A stretch of 64,000 nt of DNA from Gentiana macrophylla (GCA_026214975.1 JAOBSW010000625.1:46449-110448); one strand, 5' to 3'. Shown: positions 34,831 through 46,824, counted from the stretch's first letter. The notes: generated by a model not told the origin, from the letters alone. Program-made: numbers and translations.

Positions 34831-35478
34831 ATTTCATAATATATAAATTAATAAGATATTTAATTCGGGCATCAAACATTTAAGAAAGGACTACTAACAA
34901 GATATACATGGGCTTAACTCGATTAAACTACACCGATTAAACCTAATAATACACCCTTAATTTCACCAATCACCCCCAATATCGTTTATGCAATTATAAG
35001 GTACATGTATTACCATAATCCCACTTAAATCGACTATAATCCAATTAACCAATCAATTTCAATTATTTATGAAACAACCTTCAAAGAAGAATACCCGCTT
35101 CCTTCGGGAAATCTTGGAGTTCTTGACTTGTAATCCAATTTAGGGTTCTTCAAGAGAGGATAGATTGATATGAGAGAGATGAGAGATGGGTTCAAAACTA
35201 TTTTGAGGTTGTTATAGGTGGAAGTGAAGTTGACGAAGGTGTAGACTTTTCACCGCTAATCGCATTTGTTGATTTGGGGGAAAACTTGTGTCGTCGAAAT
35301 TTGGGGAAATTGGAACTCACCGGTGGTTGGAAATTGAAGAACTAAATGAAGGTTATTTTTGGAAGTTCCACCCTTTTTATTTGTTTGGGTATTTTCCTTT
35401 TGTTTTTAATTGCCCCCAATAGTCATGGGCTATTTTTGCCAAATATTTAGTGAAATGGGTTATTTACGCCATACTGCC

Positions 35479-36340
35479 TATAATGTATGTATATGATTTT
35501 TAATAAATATAAGATTGTAACCGGTTCGGTTCAATTATTACCGGTTTTTTCAGATAAAACCGAAAATTGGATTGAATTCACGGTTCGGTTTTTGTTCAAT
35601 AAAAAAACCAATTGAAAAACCGCGGTTTATGATTTTCAATCCAGTTTGGTCCAATCCAGTCGGTTAATCCAGTTTTTCAATTTCTCGGTACACCCCTAGC
35701 TTCTATTACACCATTACTGCTCGCATCCCAATTGATTCAGGTATACAAAAATTACTTTAAACATCATGATTGTTTTTGTACAAAATAACATCATTTGCAA
35801 TGACGTTGGTTTTCGATAATAACGTTAATGACATTGACTTTATAGTTATAAAAGTGTAACGAGTGAAAAAAGTAGGCTTCTGACGTTATTATCAAAAAGA
35901 AATGTCAGTTGCCAAAATTATAAAAAAAAAAGGATTAATAAAAAAATACATGTGTGGAAAAAAGAAAATGTCGATAGTAAATACGTGGTGTCGATTGAAG
36001 ACACCTAATTTTGTTCATAATTTAATAAGGATCAGCACATGTTTACATAAAATAAAATTGTAGGAATTATTACACAGGGACACTTTTTGAGAAACAATGG
36101 AGAAACATTTTTAAGTGGGAGCAATACTAATATTTATAGGCGGTTTTTGTCGGTACCACGGTATTACTATCCACGTCCTTTTTATTATTTTTTCCCGTTT
36201 ACTTTAACACACCACAAAATCATTTAACGCACCACATAAATAATATAACATTCAAACAATTACACTTTAGTCCCTAAGAAATTACACTTTAGTTCATGAT
36301 TAATGTAAATACAAATTATCCCCTTCTCCGATCCAAACCT
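35479..36340. other. gene-free region between palindrome and LINE fragment
   Basis: 35510-35700 holds repeated CGGTT phrases (AACCGGTTCGGTTC, ACGGTTCGGTTTTTG) ending CGGTACACCCCTAG, a composition common in decayed plant DNA-transposon ends. The rest is AT-rich without recognisable structure. Confidence 0.4.
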
Positions 36341-36347
36341 TAATTAA

Positions 36348-36580
36348 TTGTCTTCACCAACCCTCTCCCCCAGCCATCCCCTCCTCCTCCCCCGGCTGCC
36401 CCTCTTCCACCACCTCCACAACCGCCGCTCTTCTTCCCCCTCCCCACCTTCCGGCCACCCCATTCTCCCCTTGAAAACATCTACCCTTCCTCCTCCCTCA
36501 ACCACTCCCTCCCTCCTCCACCCTCCCCACCTTGCTGCAAATCGCAGCTCCTCCACCCTGGGGCAAGAGGAATGCTTAGA
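36348..36580. other. CT-rich low-complexity sequence
   Basis: Pro/Ser/His-coding CCTCC and CCACC runs. The open frames on both strands reflect composition. It could be a leader of a lost gene, but nothing supports that. Confidence 0.4.
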
Positions 36581-37320
36581 ATGCCTTGTGCTTCATGAGG
36601 TAAGAAAGCCGAGTTTACCAAACCTAAATTCCCATTTGCGCTGACCTGGGAGAATAAGAGCAGCCACGGTACAATCATGATCAAGTTGATCATGGAAAAT
36701 GGGAGCATTCTTAGTAGTCGGGTTTGGGATCCATAGATCGTGAAAAACACGCACACCAGCCCTGTTACCAATGTTCCAACGAAGATCCTTTAGAAGAAGA
36801 TCACGCCCGGTATAGATGCTACGCCAAATGAATAAACCGTTGACAAATCGATTCACATGCAAAAATGAAGAGTTTAAAAAGTATTTAGCTTATAGCAATC
36901 GGACAATCATGGAATTTGGCAAGATAATTCTCCAAGCTTGTTTTGCGAGCATAGCCACGTCAAATCCCATTAGGTCCCTAAAGCCCAACATGCCTTTTGG
37001 AACGTTGGATCCAAGCTTTCCAATGAATTCGCCTTTCCCCGTCACTGGCTCCCCAAAAAAAACTTTCTAGCCAAAGCATCGGTTTGATTTACTATCCGAT
37101 AAGGCAAGAGGAACAACTCATCACATAAGTTGGCATCGCTTGAATAATACCTCTTTACTGGTATGTGAAAGGAATTTATCTTTCCACCCGCTTAATTTCT
37201 TCCATACATGTTCCTTCAAATAATTAAAAACCTCCTTCTTGGACCTGCCTATCATGAAAAGAAGACCGAGATACTTCTCTTCTCCGTTTGAGGTCCGGAT
37301 TCCCAACTCATTGCATATGT
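36580..37320 (-). pseudogene. LINE (L1-type non-LTR retrotransposon) reverse transcriptase C-terminal fragment
   Basis: On the minus strand the order is YLGLLFMIGRSKKEVFNYLK and VWKKLSGWKDKFLSHTSKEV (37300-37130), then in broken frames LGFRDLMGFDVAMLAKQAW (about 36995-36935), then RSIYTGRDLLLKDLRWNIGN and VRVFHDLWIPN (36862-36700). These match the segment of plant L1 ORF2 between the reverse transcriptase and the C-terminal zinc region. Several frameshifts, no 5' part, no poly-A tail identified. Confidence 0.75.
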
Positions 37321-37519
37321 TATTTCACAAGCTGCCTGGAACAAATTTTTTTTTTTTCCAAAGAACACAAAATTTTTAATCTAGGTTAACAGATTGCCTA
37401 GATAAGACTTCATTGTTGTGCAAAAGAGAATTAACATTCAAATTTTTTTCCGAACAACACAAAATTTTTATGTAGGTTAACAGACATAAGGCTTCATAGT
37501 TGTGCAAAAGAAATTTTAG

Positions 37520-37765
37520 CCTTCAAGTTCGTGACCAACATCCGAAGATCGTCCACCATATTCGGAGTTCTTCAACCAAACACATAGATCATTCACTATA
37601 TCAGGAATTCTTCAACAGATCGGATATCACCAAGATTACGACGTTCTTCGACAACAATCGAAGATCATCCGCCATTCGGCTTTCTTCAAAAAACATCTAG
37701 AATCATCCGCCATATCGGAAGTTAATCAACAAACATCGAAAATTATCAGCCATATCCGGAATTCT
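37520..37765. repeat. degenerate ~40 bp tandem repeats (about 6 units)
   Basis: Units of the form AACATCGAAGATCATCCGCC then ATATCGGAATTCTTCAAC recur about every 40 bases, strongly diverged. A longer imperfect repeat precedes them: ACACAAAATTTTTA...GGTTAACAGA at 37370-37400 and 37450-37490. This may be the leader of a decayed Copia-type element. Confidence 0.5.
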
Positions 37766-37769
37766 TATA

Positions 37770-38230
37770 AAAACCAACATTCTCCCCTTTCTAATAGAGA
37801 GAGAACTGCCTGAATTAGAAAACACATCCCCTTGACACTCAAAACATTGTCAAGGGAGAATCAAAGGATATTTCGTAGATACGAGGATTCTGCTTTACTC
37901 GCTCAAAATCTTGAAATAAATAAAAATATATTTGCTCCATGCTTTCTTGTCTTTCTTTTTGGAATATATTGCAGGACAACGAAATTTGTGTTACACCAAT
38001 AAGACACGTATCATTGATTGAGGTTTTTAGTATACTTTTAAATTCTCCTCCCTTAAAATTTCAGATTCAGTAAACAAATTATATAAAGTAAACTTTTGGA
38101 AATTTGATTTAATAACAAACATGCCAAGGAAATATTAAGCATGGGATGTTAATAGGCGAAGGGATATCCTTTTCTAATTCTTCTTTCTTGTTGAAGCATA
38201 GAAACAATATGTTAGGCTGAAGAACCCCCA
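37770..38230. other. 3' flank of the D27-like gene
   Basis: AT-rich, gene-free. Presumably includes the 3' UTR of the minus-strand D27-like gene. Confidence 0.4.
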
Positions 38231-40587
38231 TTATAGCATTGGGCATGTAGATTGTGGTTTCTCATCGACCACGATGCCTGATTCTTTGCGGCAACAGGCA
38301 TACGGGCATATTTCTAAGCAGGGTTCCTTAAGAGTGCTTTCTGCTTCTGGTGGTGGAGGAAGGACCCCAAACTTGAACTGTCATATAAATTGAAGAAAAA
38401 TACATAAACCCACGGGTTCTCGGTTTCCGTAAAATCCCTAAGAATACAAATGCAATCACAGGATTATAACTGACAAATTAATGTAAACTAATGGTGACAA
38501 TTAATCAATGACCAGAATATTTGATGTATCAGCCAATGTTTGCAAGAATACCTGGCAGCTATAATCATTGAAGTTTGGCTCCATCACTAAAGGCACTCCC
38601 ATATAATCCTTGAAAAAGGTCTAACAATGATGCAATACACATTAATTATATGAAGTTCATTGCAAAATGCGATAGAAGCGAAGCGCCAAGACAAATTAAA
38701 GATGGAAGAGGCCGAATTTGATAATAATAATAATAAAAAAAAAAAAAAACAGAAGGGACTCAATTGTAGCAGCAAGCAGAGCACACCTGTGTAGGAAGCT
38801 TGCATGTGTTAACACATATGCCCACGCATTTACTCTCCTCTAAATACTTGCACCTTTCCACAAACACCTGCTTATCATGAAAATGCTGTATTCAACTCTG
38901 AATTTCAAGCTAAAACAAGGGTTAAACTTAACAGCATCTAAAATGGAAAATGTTATGGCTATTGTATTCGGTAACTGCACACTTGAAGATCAATGACCAT
39001 GATGTGAAACTTATATTAAGTGGGACAATGCAACGGTCATATCATCTCGCATCTAAAATTAACAAGACATGGAAACATGGACACCGGAAAAGATTTACCC
39101 CACTTGTCCACGAGGTTCCATCAGGAAGTGTCACGGCATTGACCTCGCACGGACCCATTAACCATTTACATGAAAGGGCAGTCACCCTTGCTTCCATAAA
39201 ACACAAAAACACAACATAAAATTTGTCTATTACTACAACAACAAGAGAGCAAGACAAAGAATTAAACATTGTAGATAGCTCTAGGAGTCAAGCTTACCAA
39301 CCATAACAGCGGCCGGTTTTCCTCTGGCTAGAGGCGAAATGAGTATACTGTAGAGCTTCAATAAAAAAGGCGGAAATAATGATCTCAATATCCGAATCTG
39401 CCAATACAGGTGATATTAAGAATCAATCAAGTTGGATCCTGTAATCTGAATAAGTGAAGATGATTATGAGACTAATATGGAAAACAAAATATTCAAAATT
39501 CCGGAATAGATTGAGTTTCATCTAGTAGTCGGCCCCTAAACACAACTATAATGTCCCAAAACATGGGACTCAGCTACCCTAGTTGAGTTGAGGTCATTAG
39601 CCTAAAACGATTAATCAACTACTATGACTCAAGCTTGTCTGTATATAAAGTACACTGTTAATAGCACCACGGTCAATATATCCGGGCACCACATATCTTG
39701 CAAATTTCGACTTTACACAGGCCGAAATCTGTTTTCAATCTTTCCAGAGTCGAATTTTGTGTATAAATTCGACTCTGGAGGGGTTGACAATAGATTACAC
39801 CCTATGTAAAGTCGAAATTTACACGAGGTATGATGCCCGAGTAAATCGCATGTGATGCCATTAACAATGCCCATATATAAATTACTTATTCTTTCTAACG
39901 TGAGAATGACTCTACAAAATGACATCATACATACAGCAAACTCCTTTCAAATTGGCCAGGTACCTAAACAGTTAGCTAATAATAAGTAGTGATGAAAACT
40001 GGTGGCGACTGATTAAGAAGATGACATTACCGAGGCTTGTTGTGCTTCGGAATTAGAACGACCAATCATGAGACGATTGGCGACTTCAATCAGTCCGTCG
40101 TATCCAGGCTTGTCAGAATCCCATCTAGTCTCCTGTTAATTGTAAGAATTCGCAATGACTAAATTAAATTATCAGTTATCTTCAATAGCTCGTTAATATT
40201 CATGCGAAGATAGAAGTGGAATAGGGGGGAAGAAGAAGAACGTGCTTTCGCCATTTTACTACGGAATGAATGTAGGAAGAGATTGTCAAGGAAGCCGGGC
40301 TTGTATTGAGGTACTGCCTTGGTTATCTTGCCAATACAAACGAGATAGATAGTAATTAGTACCGTAAATTCAGAGCATCGACGACGACGACGGGGAAGGG
40401 AAACAGATATCTAACGCTAATTGTAACGGAAAACATTTTAACGATACCGTACTGGTTGCTGAGATGAATCAGCCGGGAAACAGGATAATCGAAGGAGACG
40501 ACAGTTTCTACCACTGGTAATAACAGAGTTATTTGTGGAGCGACAGCGGCGGTGAGGTGCTACAGTGCCGGCGACGGCTGTTGCCAT
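38231..40587 (-). CDS. D27L1: DWARF27-LIKE beta-carotene isomerase homologue, plastid-targeted
   Basis: Eight exons on the minus strand: 40587-40453, 40317-40252, 40132-40031, 39397-39298, 39190-39099, 38867-38787, 38620-38552 and 38377-38231. They sum to 792 nt (263 residues plus stop) with consistent phases. Family landmarks: QYKPGFLDNLFLHSFRSKM, WDSDKPGYDGLIEVANRLM, LRSLFPPFLLKLYSILISPL, ARVTALSCKWLMGPCEVNAV, the Cys cluster CVGICVNTCKLPTQTFF, and GVPLVMEPNFNDYSCQFKFG. The first 45 residues are Ser/Arg-rich, like a plastid transit peptide. D27 enzymes are iron proteins that isomerise all-trans/9-cis beta-carotene, feeding strigolactone (and possibly abscisic acid) synthesis. The motifs are closer to the D27-LIKE1 branch than to D27 itself. 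Oddity: the exon 2 donor is ATG|GC, not GT. Intron 3 holds a MITE. Confidence 0.85.
39650..39872. mobile_element. palindromic MITE, second copy, in intron 3 of the D27-like gene
   Basis: Ends GTACACTGTTAATAGCACC and GATGCCATTAACAATGCCC, with inner palindrome arms as at 15337-15558. About 223 bp, flanked by ATATA-type sequence. More diverged between its own arms than the first copy. Confidence 0.75.
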
Positions 40588-41540
40588 ACCCTTTTGTCTA
40601 CGGCTGTTTACAGGATTTCAATGGGTGGATATGGATAAGGAGGATATGAGATTAGAACGCTATCTCAATGTGATCGATAACACCTGCGGAAAAATAAAGA
40701 AAATGTTCTACTATTAAAAAAACTCAAAATCACCTAAATAGGGAAATATATGAACATGACGTTCTATTTAGATGAATATGACATTCTACACATTTTATTG
40801 TTTATAATGAAAAATTTTTTGATGGATATATAAAAATAATGGGTATTTGTTTATAAGGATTAGTTTCAATACTTAATTAGACACTTATGACACAATCAAA
40901 AGATATTTGGTTATAAGAACGCATTTTTTCCAACTTTAAATTACCCCCGAAAGACGTTAGAATTGTAAAAGTGCCAGAATCAGTATATACTATTTCCAGA
41001 TCCAACTAAAATGTGTTGCGATCGAGAATCAGATATCGTGATCTCTATTCAATGATTTCGGATAAAATGGACATCACATCATACTCTATATCTACCGTAA
41101 TCCGAATTTTTTTACAAATTCGAGTTTTCTTATTTCTAACATTATATATATATACTTAGGAAAAAAGAGATTCAAGGCTCGCACGAGGCGTTGCGCTCTG
41201 TTTGTTGGTTAAATAACCGAAGCAACATTTGTATAAAATGTAGATAAAAGATATGTTTAGTGAAGCTAGAAACAGTAAATGTATCGTAACTAACAGTCTA
41301 TCGGAAAACACGACAAAAAGAATTATGTTGCACTAATAGACATAGATATTTCAATATTTTGCATCATTACAGCCAATACAAAAGATATGGCCTATTATGA
41401 AACTTGGCCATATTACAAACCTTACATACATATTAATATCTAAGAAGATACTATCTTCTGTAGTTAATACATAAACAAAAAGATGAAATATGTATTCCTT
41501 ATCTTACATCAACAACAATTTTCAATGTATACATAATCAA
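40588..41540. other. intergenic region upstream of the D27-like gene
   Basis: No coding frame. Contains the dispersed repeat at 40850-40975. AT-rich. The promoter of the minus-strand gene should be at the left end, but no convincing TATA box is seen. Confidence 0.4.
40850..40975. repeat. dispersed ~125 bp repeat, copy 1
   Basis: GTATTTGTTTATAAGGATTA through TTCCAACTTTAAATTACCCC matches 50855-50970 in the same orientation with about 10-15 percent differences. The family is unknown. Confidence 0.65.
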
Positions 41541-41769
41541 AAGCATTATGTAAGCATGCTACCTTGGCATTGCCTTCTAAGAGGCTTGGGATAAATGAGG
41601 TTAAATAGACTACATACATTATTGTTCATTAATCTAACAAAGATGTGTAGATTAATGAGACATGCAGTAGTTTCCCTACAAACAAAACAAAAGACTTCAT
41701 AGACTTTTAGGGAGGCATCAAAACATGTTAATAGAAGAACCATCCAATCATGGATGGTCGGTCAGTTAA

Positions 41770-44700
41770 GTTAGTCTTCTCTTTTATTCCTGTTCTTGTT
41801 CACCGGTCTCTTGACCTCCATGATAGCCAACAACTTTTGATGAGCTTGTGCCTGCTGCACAAATCTGTGGCCTCTCTGGAGCATCTGCAAACAAGCTTCT
41901 CTTTAAACCTGTTGTTTGGTGCCCCATCATTCTTCCATTTATAAAGATATGCCTCCTGAAGTAAAGCTAGTGAGCCAAAATATAAGCCACGCTCAAATGT
42001 GACTTTCAACACCTACATGCAAGTGTTGTTATCAGATTAGATATAGCAAATATAGGAACACAATGAAACTGAATCTAGAGAAATCTCTATTATGACGAAA
42101 CGAAATCTGTCAAGTGAGTCCACAAACAATCTGAAACCAGCTTACAAAGACTGAATTAACATTTCTGATTTTAGATCCGAAAAAAAAAAACAATACTTAG
42201 GTCAGCAGGAGATTGATGCTACATAGCAACAAAATAACAAATAAATAAATAAAAAATCTGGGAAACGTACCTGTTTTTTGGGCAGTGGCCGAACCAAAAT
42301 TTAGTGGAGTACTTGAGATCGATTCGTCTCTCATATTGAGCTGTTCAGATCAGTTCGTGTTCATATAGCATTCATCCACACAAAGCAATTATTGAAACCA
42401 TGAACGAGCTGCTGGCTCATTTGCAACTAAATGTAAAGCAAAGTCAATTTTCTGGACTAATGCATTGCAATGCAAACTTTACTAATATCAACACTGTGCA
42501 TAGGAAATGAAGCTAGTTCAAATAATTAAATATATTGAACTGCATAAGTTAAACGAATCAATTAGGCGGGATGAACAAGCTAAACGAACCATTTATAACA
42601 AAACCCGCCTAATTAAATAACTCTAACTATAATTTATACAAAGGTGTTTGATCTATATCTCTATGAACTACAATAACACACTAACTAATACTTGAAAATA
42701 CCTCAGAAGGTCGCAGGTTCGATTCGATTCCACAAGAGAAACCTATGCAGGTACCCAACAGGAGCTTGCTGAAATAGCCTTTCCTTTCCATCCTAATAAC
42801 ATCCAATCATCATCTTCACATAACAGAAATTCATTATGATACCTTATGCCTATACAGGATGCAGGCACCTTCTTGGTGCCATTTATGCACTCTCTCTTTA
42901 ATCGGCGATTCAAGAACCGGATCATCCGAATCATCAAGAATCTGGATCAACATCTTCGACTTAGGCTACCCAATTGGCAAACAAAGAATATAGATCTGGC
43001 GATAAACTCTGCAACAATCACCAAAAATGAAGTACACGTTTAGCCTCCACATACAAAAATAGCAAGCAACTTATCTGAGTCATGCAAGCCCAAAAAAACA
43101 AGGCAATGTATGAAAAGGTGCAATAAAAGCAGTGTAGGATATGGGTAAATTCCACCCCCCCTCCCGCCCAAAATTTTTTTTTAAAAAACACCCAAAAAGC
43201 CAGCCTAAACCACACAGAGCAACACTTTTGTAAGTAAACAACACAGAGCCTTACAACCAGAGCAACAATTTAACAATCATTGACAAAGAAAAACCACAAC
43301 AAACACTTGAACTAAATTTGGAAAGAAATAATTAGGAAAACCAACATGAAGACATTTGATTGACAGTGAAGCACCATGCCATACGAAATGCAACCTCAAT
43401 CATCAAGACATCAGCTACCTCGAATCATCAAATCGATCAACTACCTCAAATCGATCAAAATCATCAACTACCTCAAAGTTGACTGTCTAAAAAGAAATAC
43501 GGCGTGCCCATGTTAAATGTTTTAACTTTACGATTTAAAAGAAAACATTAATCTATAAATACATTAAACATAATCCAGTGTCACAGCCTCACAGGTATAC
43601 ATGTAAAAAAGGAAATGATAACATGAAATAACATTTCTTATATACACATGGTATTAAATTAAATGCTAGCAAAAAGAATCTTTTCTAAGACACATGTATA
43701 ACAAAATCATGCACAACAACTTTATATGAAACATATAACCAAAATCATTAAGAAACAAAATCATCTCAGGCAAACTGTATGAGCAAAGGTAATGAGTTTC
43801 TTTTCATCAACTGTCTTGGATACGTTGAAAGAGCAATCAAAGAAATCATATATGCAAAATACTTTTCTCTATGAAGAACTCCAGCCACGCAATCTCCTAG
43901 GAAGCATGCGCACACAATCTGAACCATGTAAATTTCTCGGGATAACCATTTCAATTATCATTTCTATTAAAGAAAAGAGAAAAGACACGTACCATTTATG
44001 CCTTTTGGCATTTTACATTTGTGATTTGTCCATCAACTTGTGCAAAACACAGATGCTTAACAATACTTCTTCATGCATAATCAATGATCTAGTTTAATAA
44101 TTTTTCACCATCTCCTCCTTAAAAGAAAAAAAAGGAAATGGAAGCATAAGCAAGCACAAATACACAGGTGACCATCACACACATGATGTATGCACATATG
44201 CACATATGCACATGAACACACACGTTAAACCATCTATAACTTACCCTTTACAGTTTCACCATAGCTAGGAAAAGCTTCCCTTAAGTTGCTTTAATCAGTT
44301 TTATAGTCAAACCCTGCAAACTAAATACGGGTCAGAATCCCATTCACGAATTTCACTATCACTTATAGTGGGAATACAATGAAGAACCCAAAGGAACAAA
44401 GAAATCTTTTATCAACAGATTATCCAGATGTTACTTTTATGTCTCGGTCATTTGGTCATATATAACCACCACAGAGAACAATTATGTCATCTCCTAAGTG
44501 TTGAACGTAACACTCATGTAATACTCGCACAACCAGTTTGCTCCCATTGAAGGGAATCGGTAAAATCTTCATCCTTACTATCTAAATTTTCAAAAAAGGA
44601 AACTCAAACACAGTTAATCAACAAATAAGAAAAATAGAATTAAAAGAAACATCCTATGCTGAAACACATGTCCAAGTCTTGAAGAAAAGAAATCTACCTG

Positions 44701-45150
44701 GAGAAAAAGCAAGTGCATAAGTAACGGGTTTCATTTCCTTATAAAATAGATCAAGTGCATCAACCACCACTCTCACTTCGATCTGTTGTTAACCTTTTAC
44801 CTGAATAATAAATCCACAATTCATTGTGTGTAAAGCTCACAACCCTCAACTTTTGATTCAAATCTGTAAATGAATAACACATCTTAAGAACAAAAATTCA
44901 GCAGCAACAACAATCGACAAATTAAAGAAGTATGGGGAACACTTTAGCAAGGCTAGCCAGCCTCAAACCCAAAGAACACCAATCATGAATTTCGACCACA
45001 AATTTTAGAAGCCACTGAAGCTCATCAAAGCAAAAATTGTAAATCATACTAAATCATACCAAACCTGTTGGTTTCAAATCGAGTTGATTTGGATTCGTTA
45101 ATATCTTCCCCACCTTCGAATCTCTCCATCTGCCCTGTTATATCAAATGC
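41770..45150 (-). other. unassigned minus-strand exon-like fragments
   Basis: Several splice-flanked open stretches suggest a decayed or poorly resolved gene. 45146-45078 reads MERFEGGEDINESKSTRFET and ends with a donor. 44790-44698 reads IEVRVVVDALDLFYKEMKPV then TYALAFSPG, between an acceptor and a donor. 42945-42825 reads MLIQILDDSDDPVLESPIKE then RVHKWHQEGACILYRHK before a donor. 42015-41800 follows an acceptor (TGCATGTAG) and reads VLKVTFERGLYFGSLALLQE. I cannot join them in one frame or name a family. They could also be parts of a long non-coding transcript. Confidence 0.3.
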
Positions 45151-45500
45151 TAAAAGCAAACGCCAAAACATTTTCTAAAAGTAATAGAAATCATTAACAT
45201 TCCTCCCCACACACTAATGAACCCGAGAAACAGAAACAAATTGTAAAAACACAAACAAACAAACAAAAACAGAAACAACTGTATTGAAAACACAGCAAAC
45301 TAACTATGAACCGCTGAGGTGAAGAATTTTATTAAGAAACCGGAAAATTCTTGAAAGCTGATCCACAAGGAAAGTACATCTCAGTTCAAACAAAAAAAAT
45401 AGGATTCACTTCTTTTCCATCGTTCTCAGAGAAATGAGTATATGAAACTTTCTCAGAATATAGGAAAAATGGTGGATGACAATATATAAATGTTGAGTAT
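44845..45500. repeat. duplicated segment, copy 1
   Basis: CAACTTTTGATTCAAATCTG near 44847 recurs at 46148, and GGATTCACTTCTTTTCC near 45402 recurs at 46434 with changes. Both phrases keep order and direction, so this is a diverged tandem duplication of roughly 0.4-0.65 kb. Confidence 0.6.
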
Positions 45501-46144
45501 TGTTAAAATTTATGAATAGAGTGAGAACACAGGCATTTGCCTCTCTGCTTATGACCTAGGTGCAATATACATGCCGTGCGGGCCCAACACAGTTAATGGC
45601 ATAATTCAACATATGGTAAACATTGACAACATAACAGCACATATTGAACCAATCACACAAATGATCATTCCACCATAAAACATATTTCACCATCTTGTTT
45701 TTGTTCTTCTATAACAACAACTAAACACAACCACCACACGAGCTACAATTTTCGAAATAATAATCATACGTCAATTGCTAAAACGTTTATTTCTATCAAC
45801 TGCAAATGAAATAACCCTACAGATAATCAAAGTTGTGCAACTATTGCTCATTTCTTTAATTTGCACCACCAACCAGAAAATGTTGTAACATGGATTCCTG
45901 GAACTGAGAAGATTGTGAGACTATAACCTACAGAAAACCCAAGAATTTCAGATCTTCCATCATGCAGAAATTTGTAAATGACAACACTCTTAAGATCTAT
46001 CTCAAGAAGTCTGTCTTTGATCTGTTGAAAGAGTAATTAAAGAAGAACTGTCAAAAAAGAAAAAGACGATTCAAAAAAACAAGGAAGGTGAACATTTCAC
46101 CTGATGAAAAATAAGTCGAAAATCCATTGCCAAGCACACAACCG

Positions 46145-46545
46145 TCAACTTTTGATTCAAATCTGTAAATGAAGAACAAATCTTAACAACATAAATTCAA
46201 CAACTAACAACAATCAATCGACAAATTAAAGCTCAAAATAATCTTACATTGGTAACTCCATTAATACAAACCAACTTGCACCCAAGAATAAAATAAATTT
46301 GAGACCCAGATCTAGCTTAACAATTTAACATCATGAATAATGGTAAAGTGAAACGAAATGGTTGCACCGGTTGCAAAACGGGGGGTAAAAATTGAACTTC
46401 CTCCGTCTGCCATCCAGTTACCAAACCAAAATAGGATCCACTTCATTTCCGTCATTCTCAGAGAACTGAGTATCTGAAAATTCCTCACAGCCTCAATAAT
46501 ATAACATAGAAATAATTGGGGATGACAATAGTAATTGCAGTAACA
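46145..46545. repeat. duplicated segment, copy 2
   Basis: Partner of 44845-45500. A short minus-strand frame starting MADGGSSIFTPRF at 46413 parallels the MERFEGGEDIN frame in copy 1 by position but not by sequence. Confidence 0.55.
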
Positions 46546-46820
46546 AAAAACACGAGCTTTGTATGAACGGAAGATTGAAGGGATGGAGGGGTGACAGAGA
46601 CGAAGAAAAAGAGGTTCAACCGTTCAACCACTGGAAAACAACTCCCGTCCTTTTTTTTTTGGCAGTATATAAATATATATAAACTAATCTTCCTACTATT
46701 ACTTTAATCCACCAGCCCAACCCAAACAAATCAGTTGAAAGAAGCAAAGAATTAATTCGAACGGATGCTAGCAAAATTGAACACGTCGACAGTTCCCTTG
46801 TCTTTTTATTACATATAGTA

Positions 46821-46824
<4 letters not shown>

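Larger units (their letters stand above)
26157..35478. mobile_element. giant 9.3 kb palindrome, probable foldback or MULE-type DNA transposon
   Basis: The left end GGCAGTATGGCGTAAATAACC is mirrored by GGTTATTTACGCCATACTGCC at the right end. The arms remain near-identical inverted copies all the way to about 30450 and 30945. Flanking TA on both sides (26155-26156, 35479-35480) extends the symmetry; no 9 bp MULE-type TSD is visible. Each arm holds an outer coding unit, an inner coding unit in the opposite direction, an AT-rich spacer, a 72 bp tandem array and a 146 bp tandem array. The unique centre encodes a MULE N-terminal-like ORF. Classification as a Mutator-like foldback is an inference from the very long terminal repeats and that ORF. 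Confidence 0.7.
30945..35478 (-). repeat. right arm of the giant palindrome
   Basis: About 4.53 kb. Longer than the left arm mainly because the 72 bp array has more units. Point differences and 1-2 base indels are scattered, so the arms have diverged since the inversion formed. Confidence 0.85.

Noticed and set aside
26147..35490. 9 bp MULE-type TSD for the giant palindrome
   Set aside because: Flanks ACATATTA and TATAATGT do not match directly; only a TA is shared, which may be chance.
36348..36644. 98-codon Pro/Ser-rich ORF and its minus-strand counterpart
   Set aside because: Low-complexity CT-rich composition opens frames on both strands. The right half overlaps LINE sequence read in the wrong sense.
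44247..44310. LREAFPSYGE-like peptide, resembling part of an RNA-recognition motif
   Set aside because: All frames of the would-be exon contain stops upstream and no RNP1/RNP2 motif follows; too short to support.
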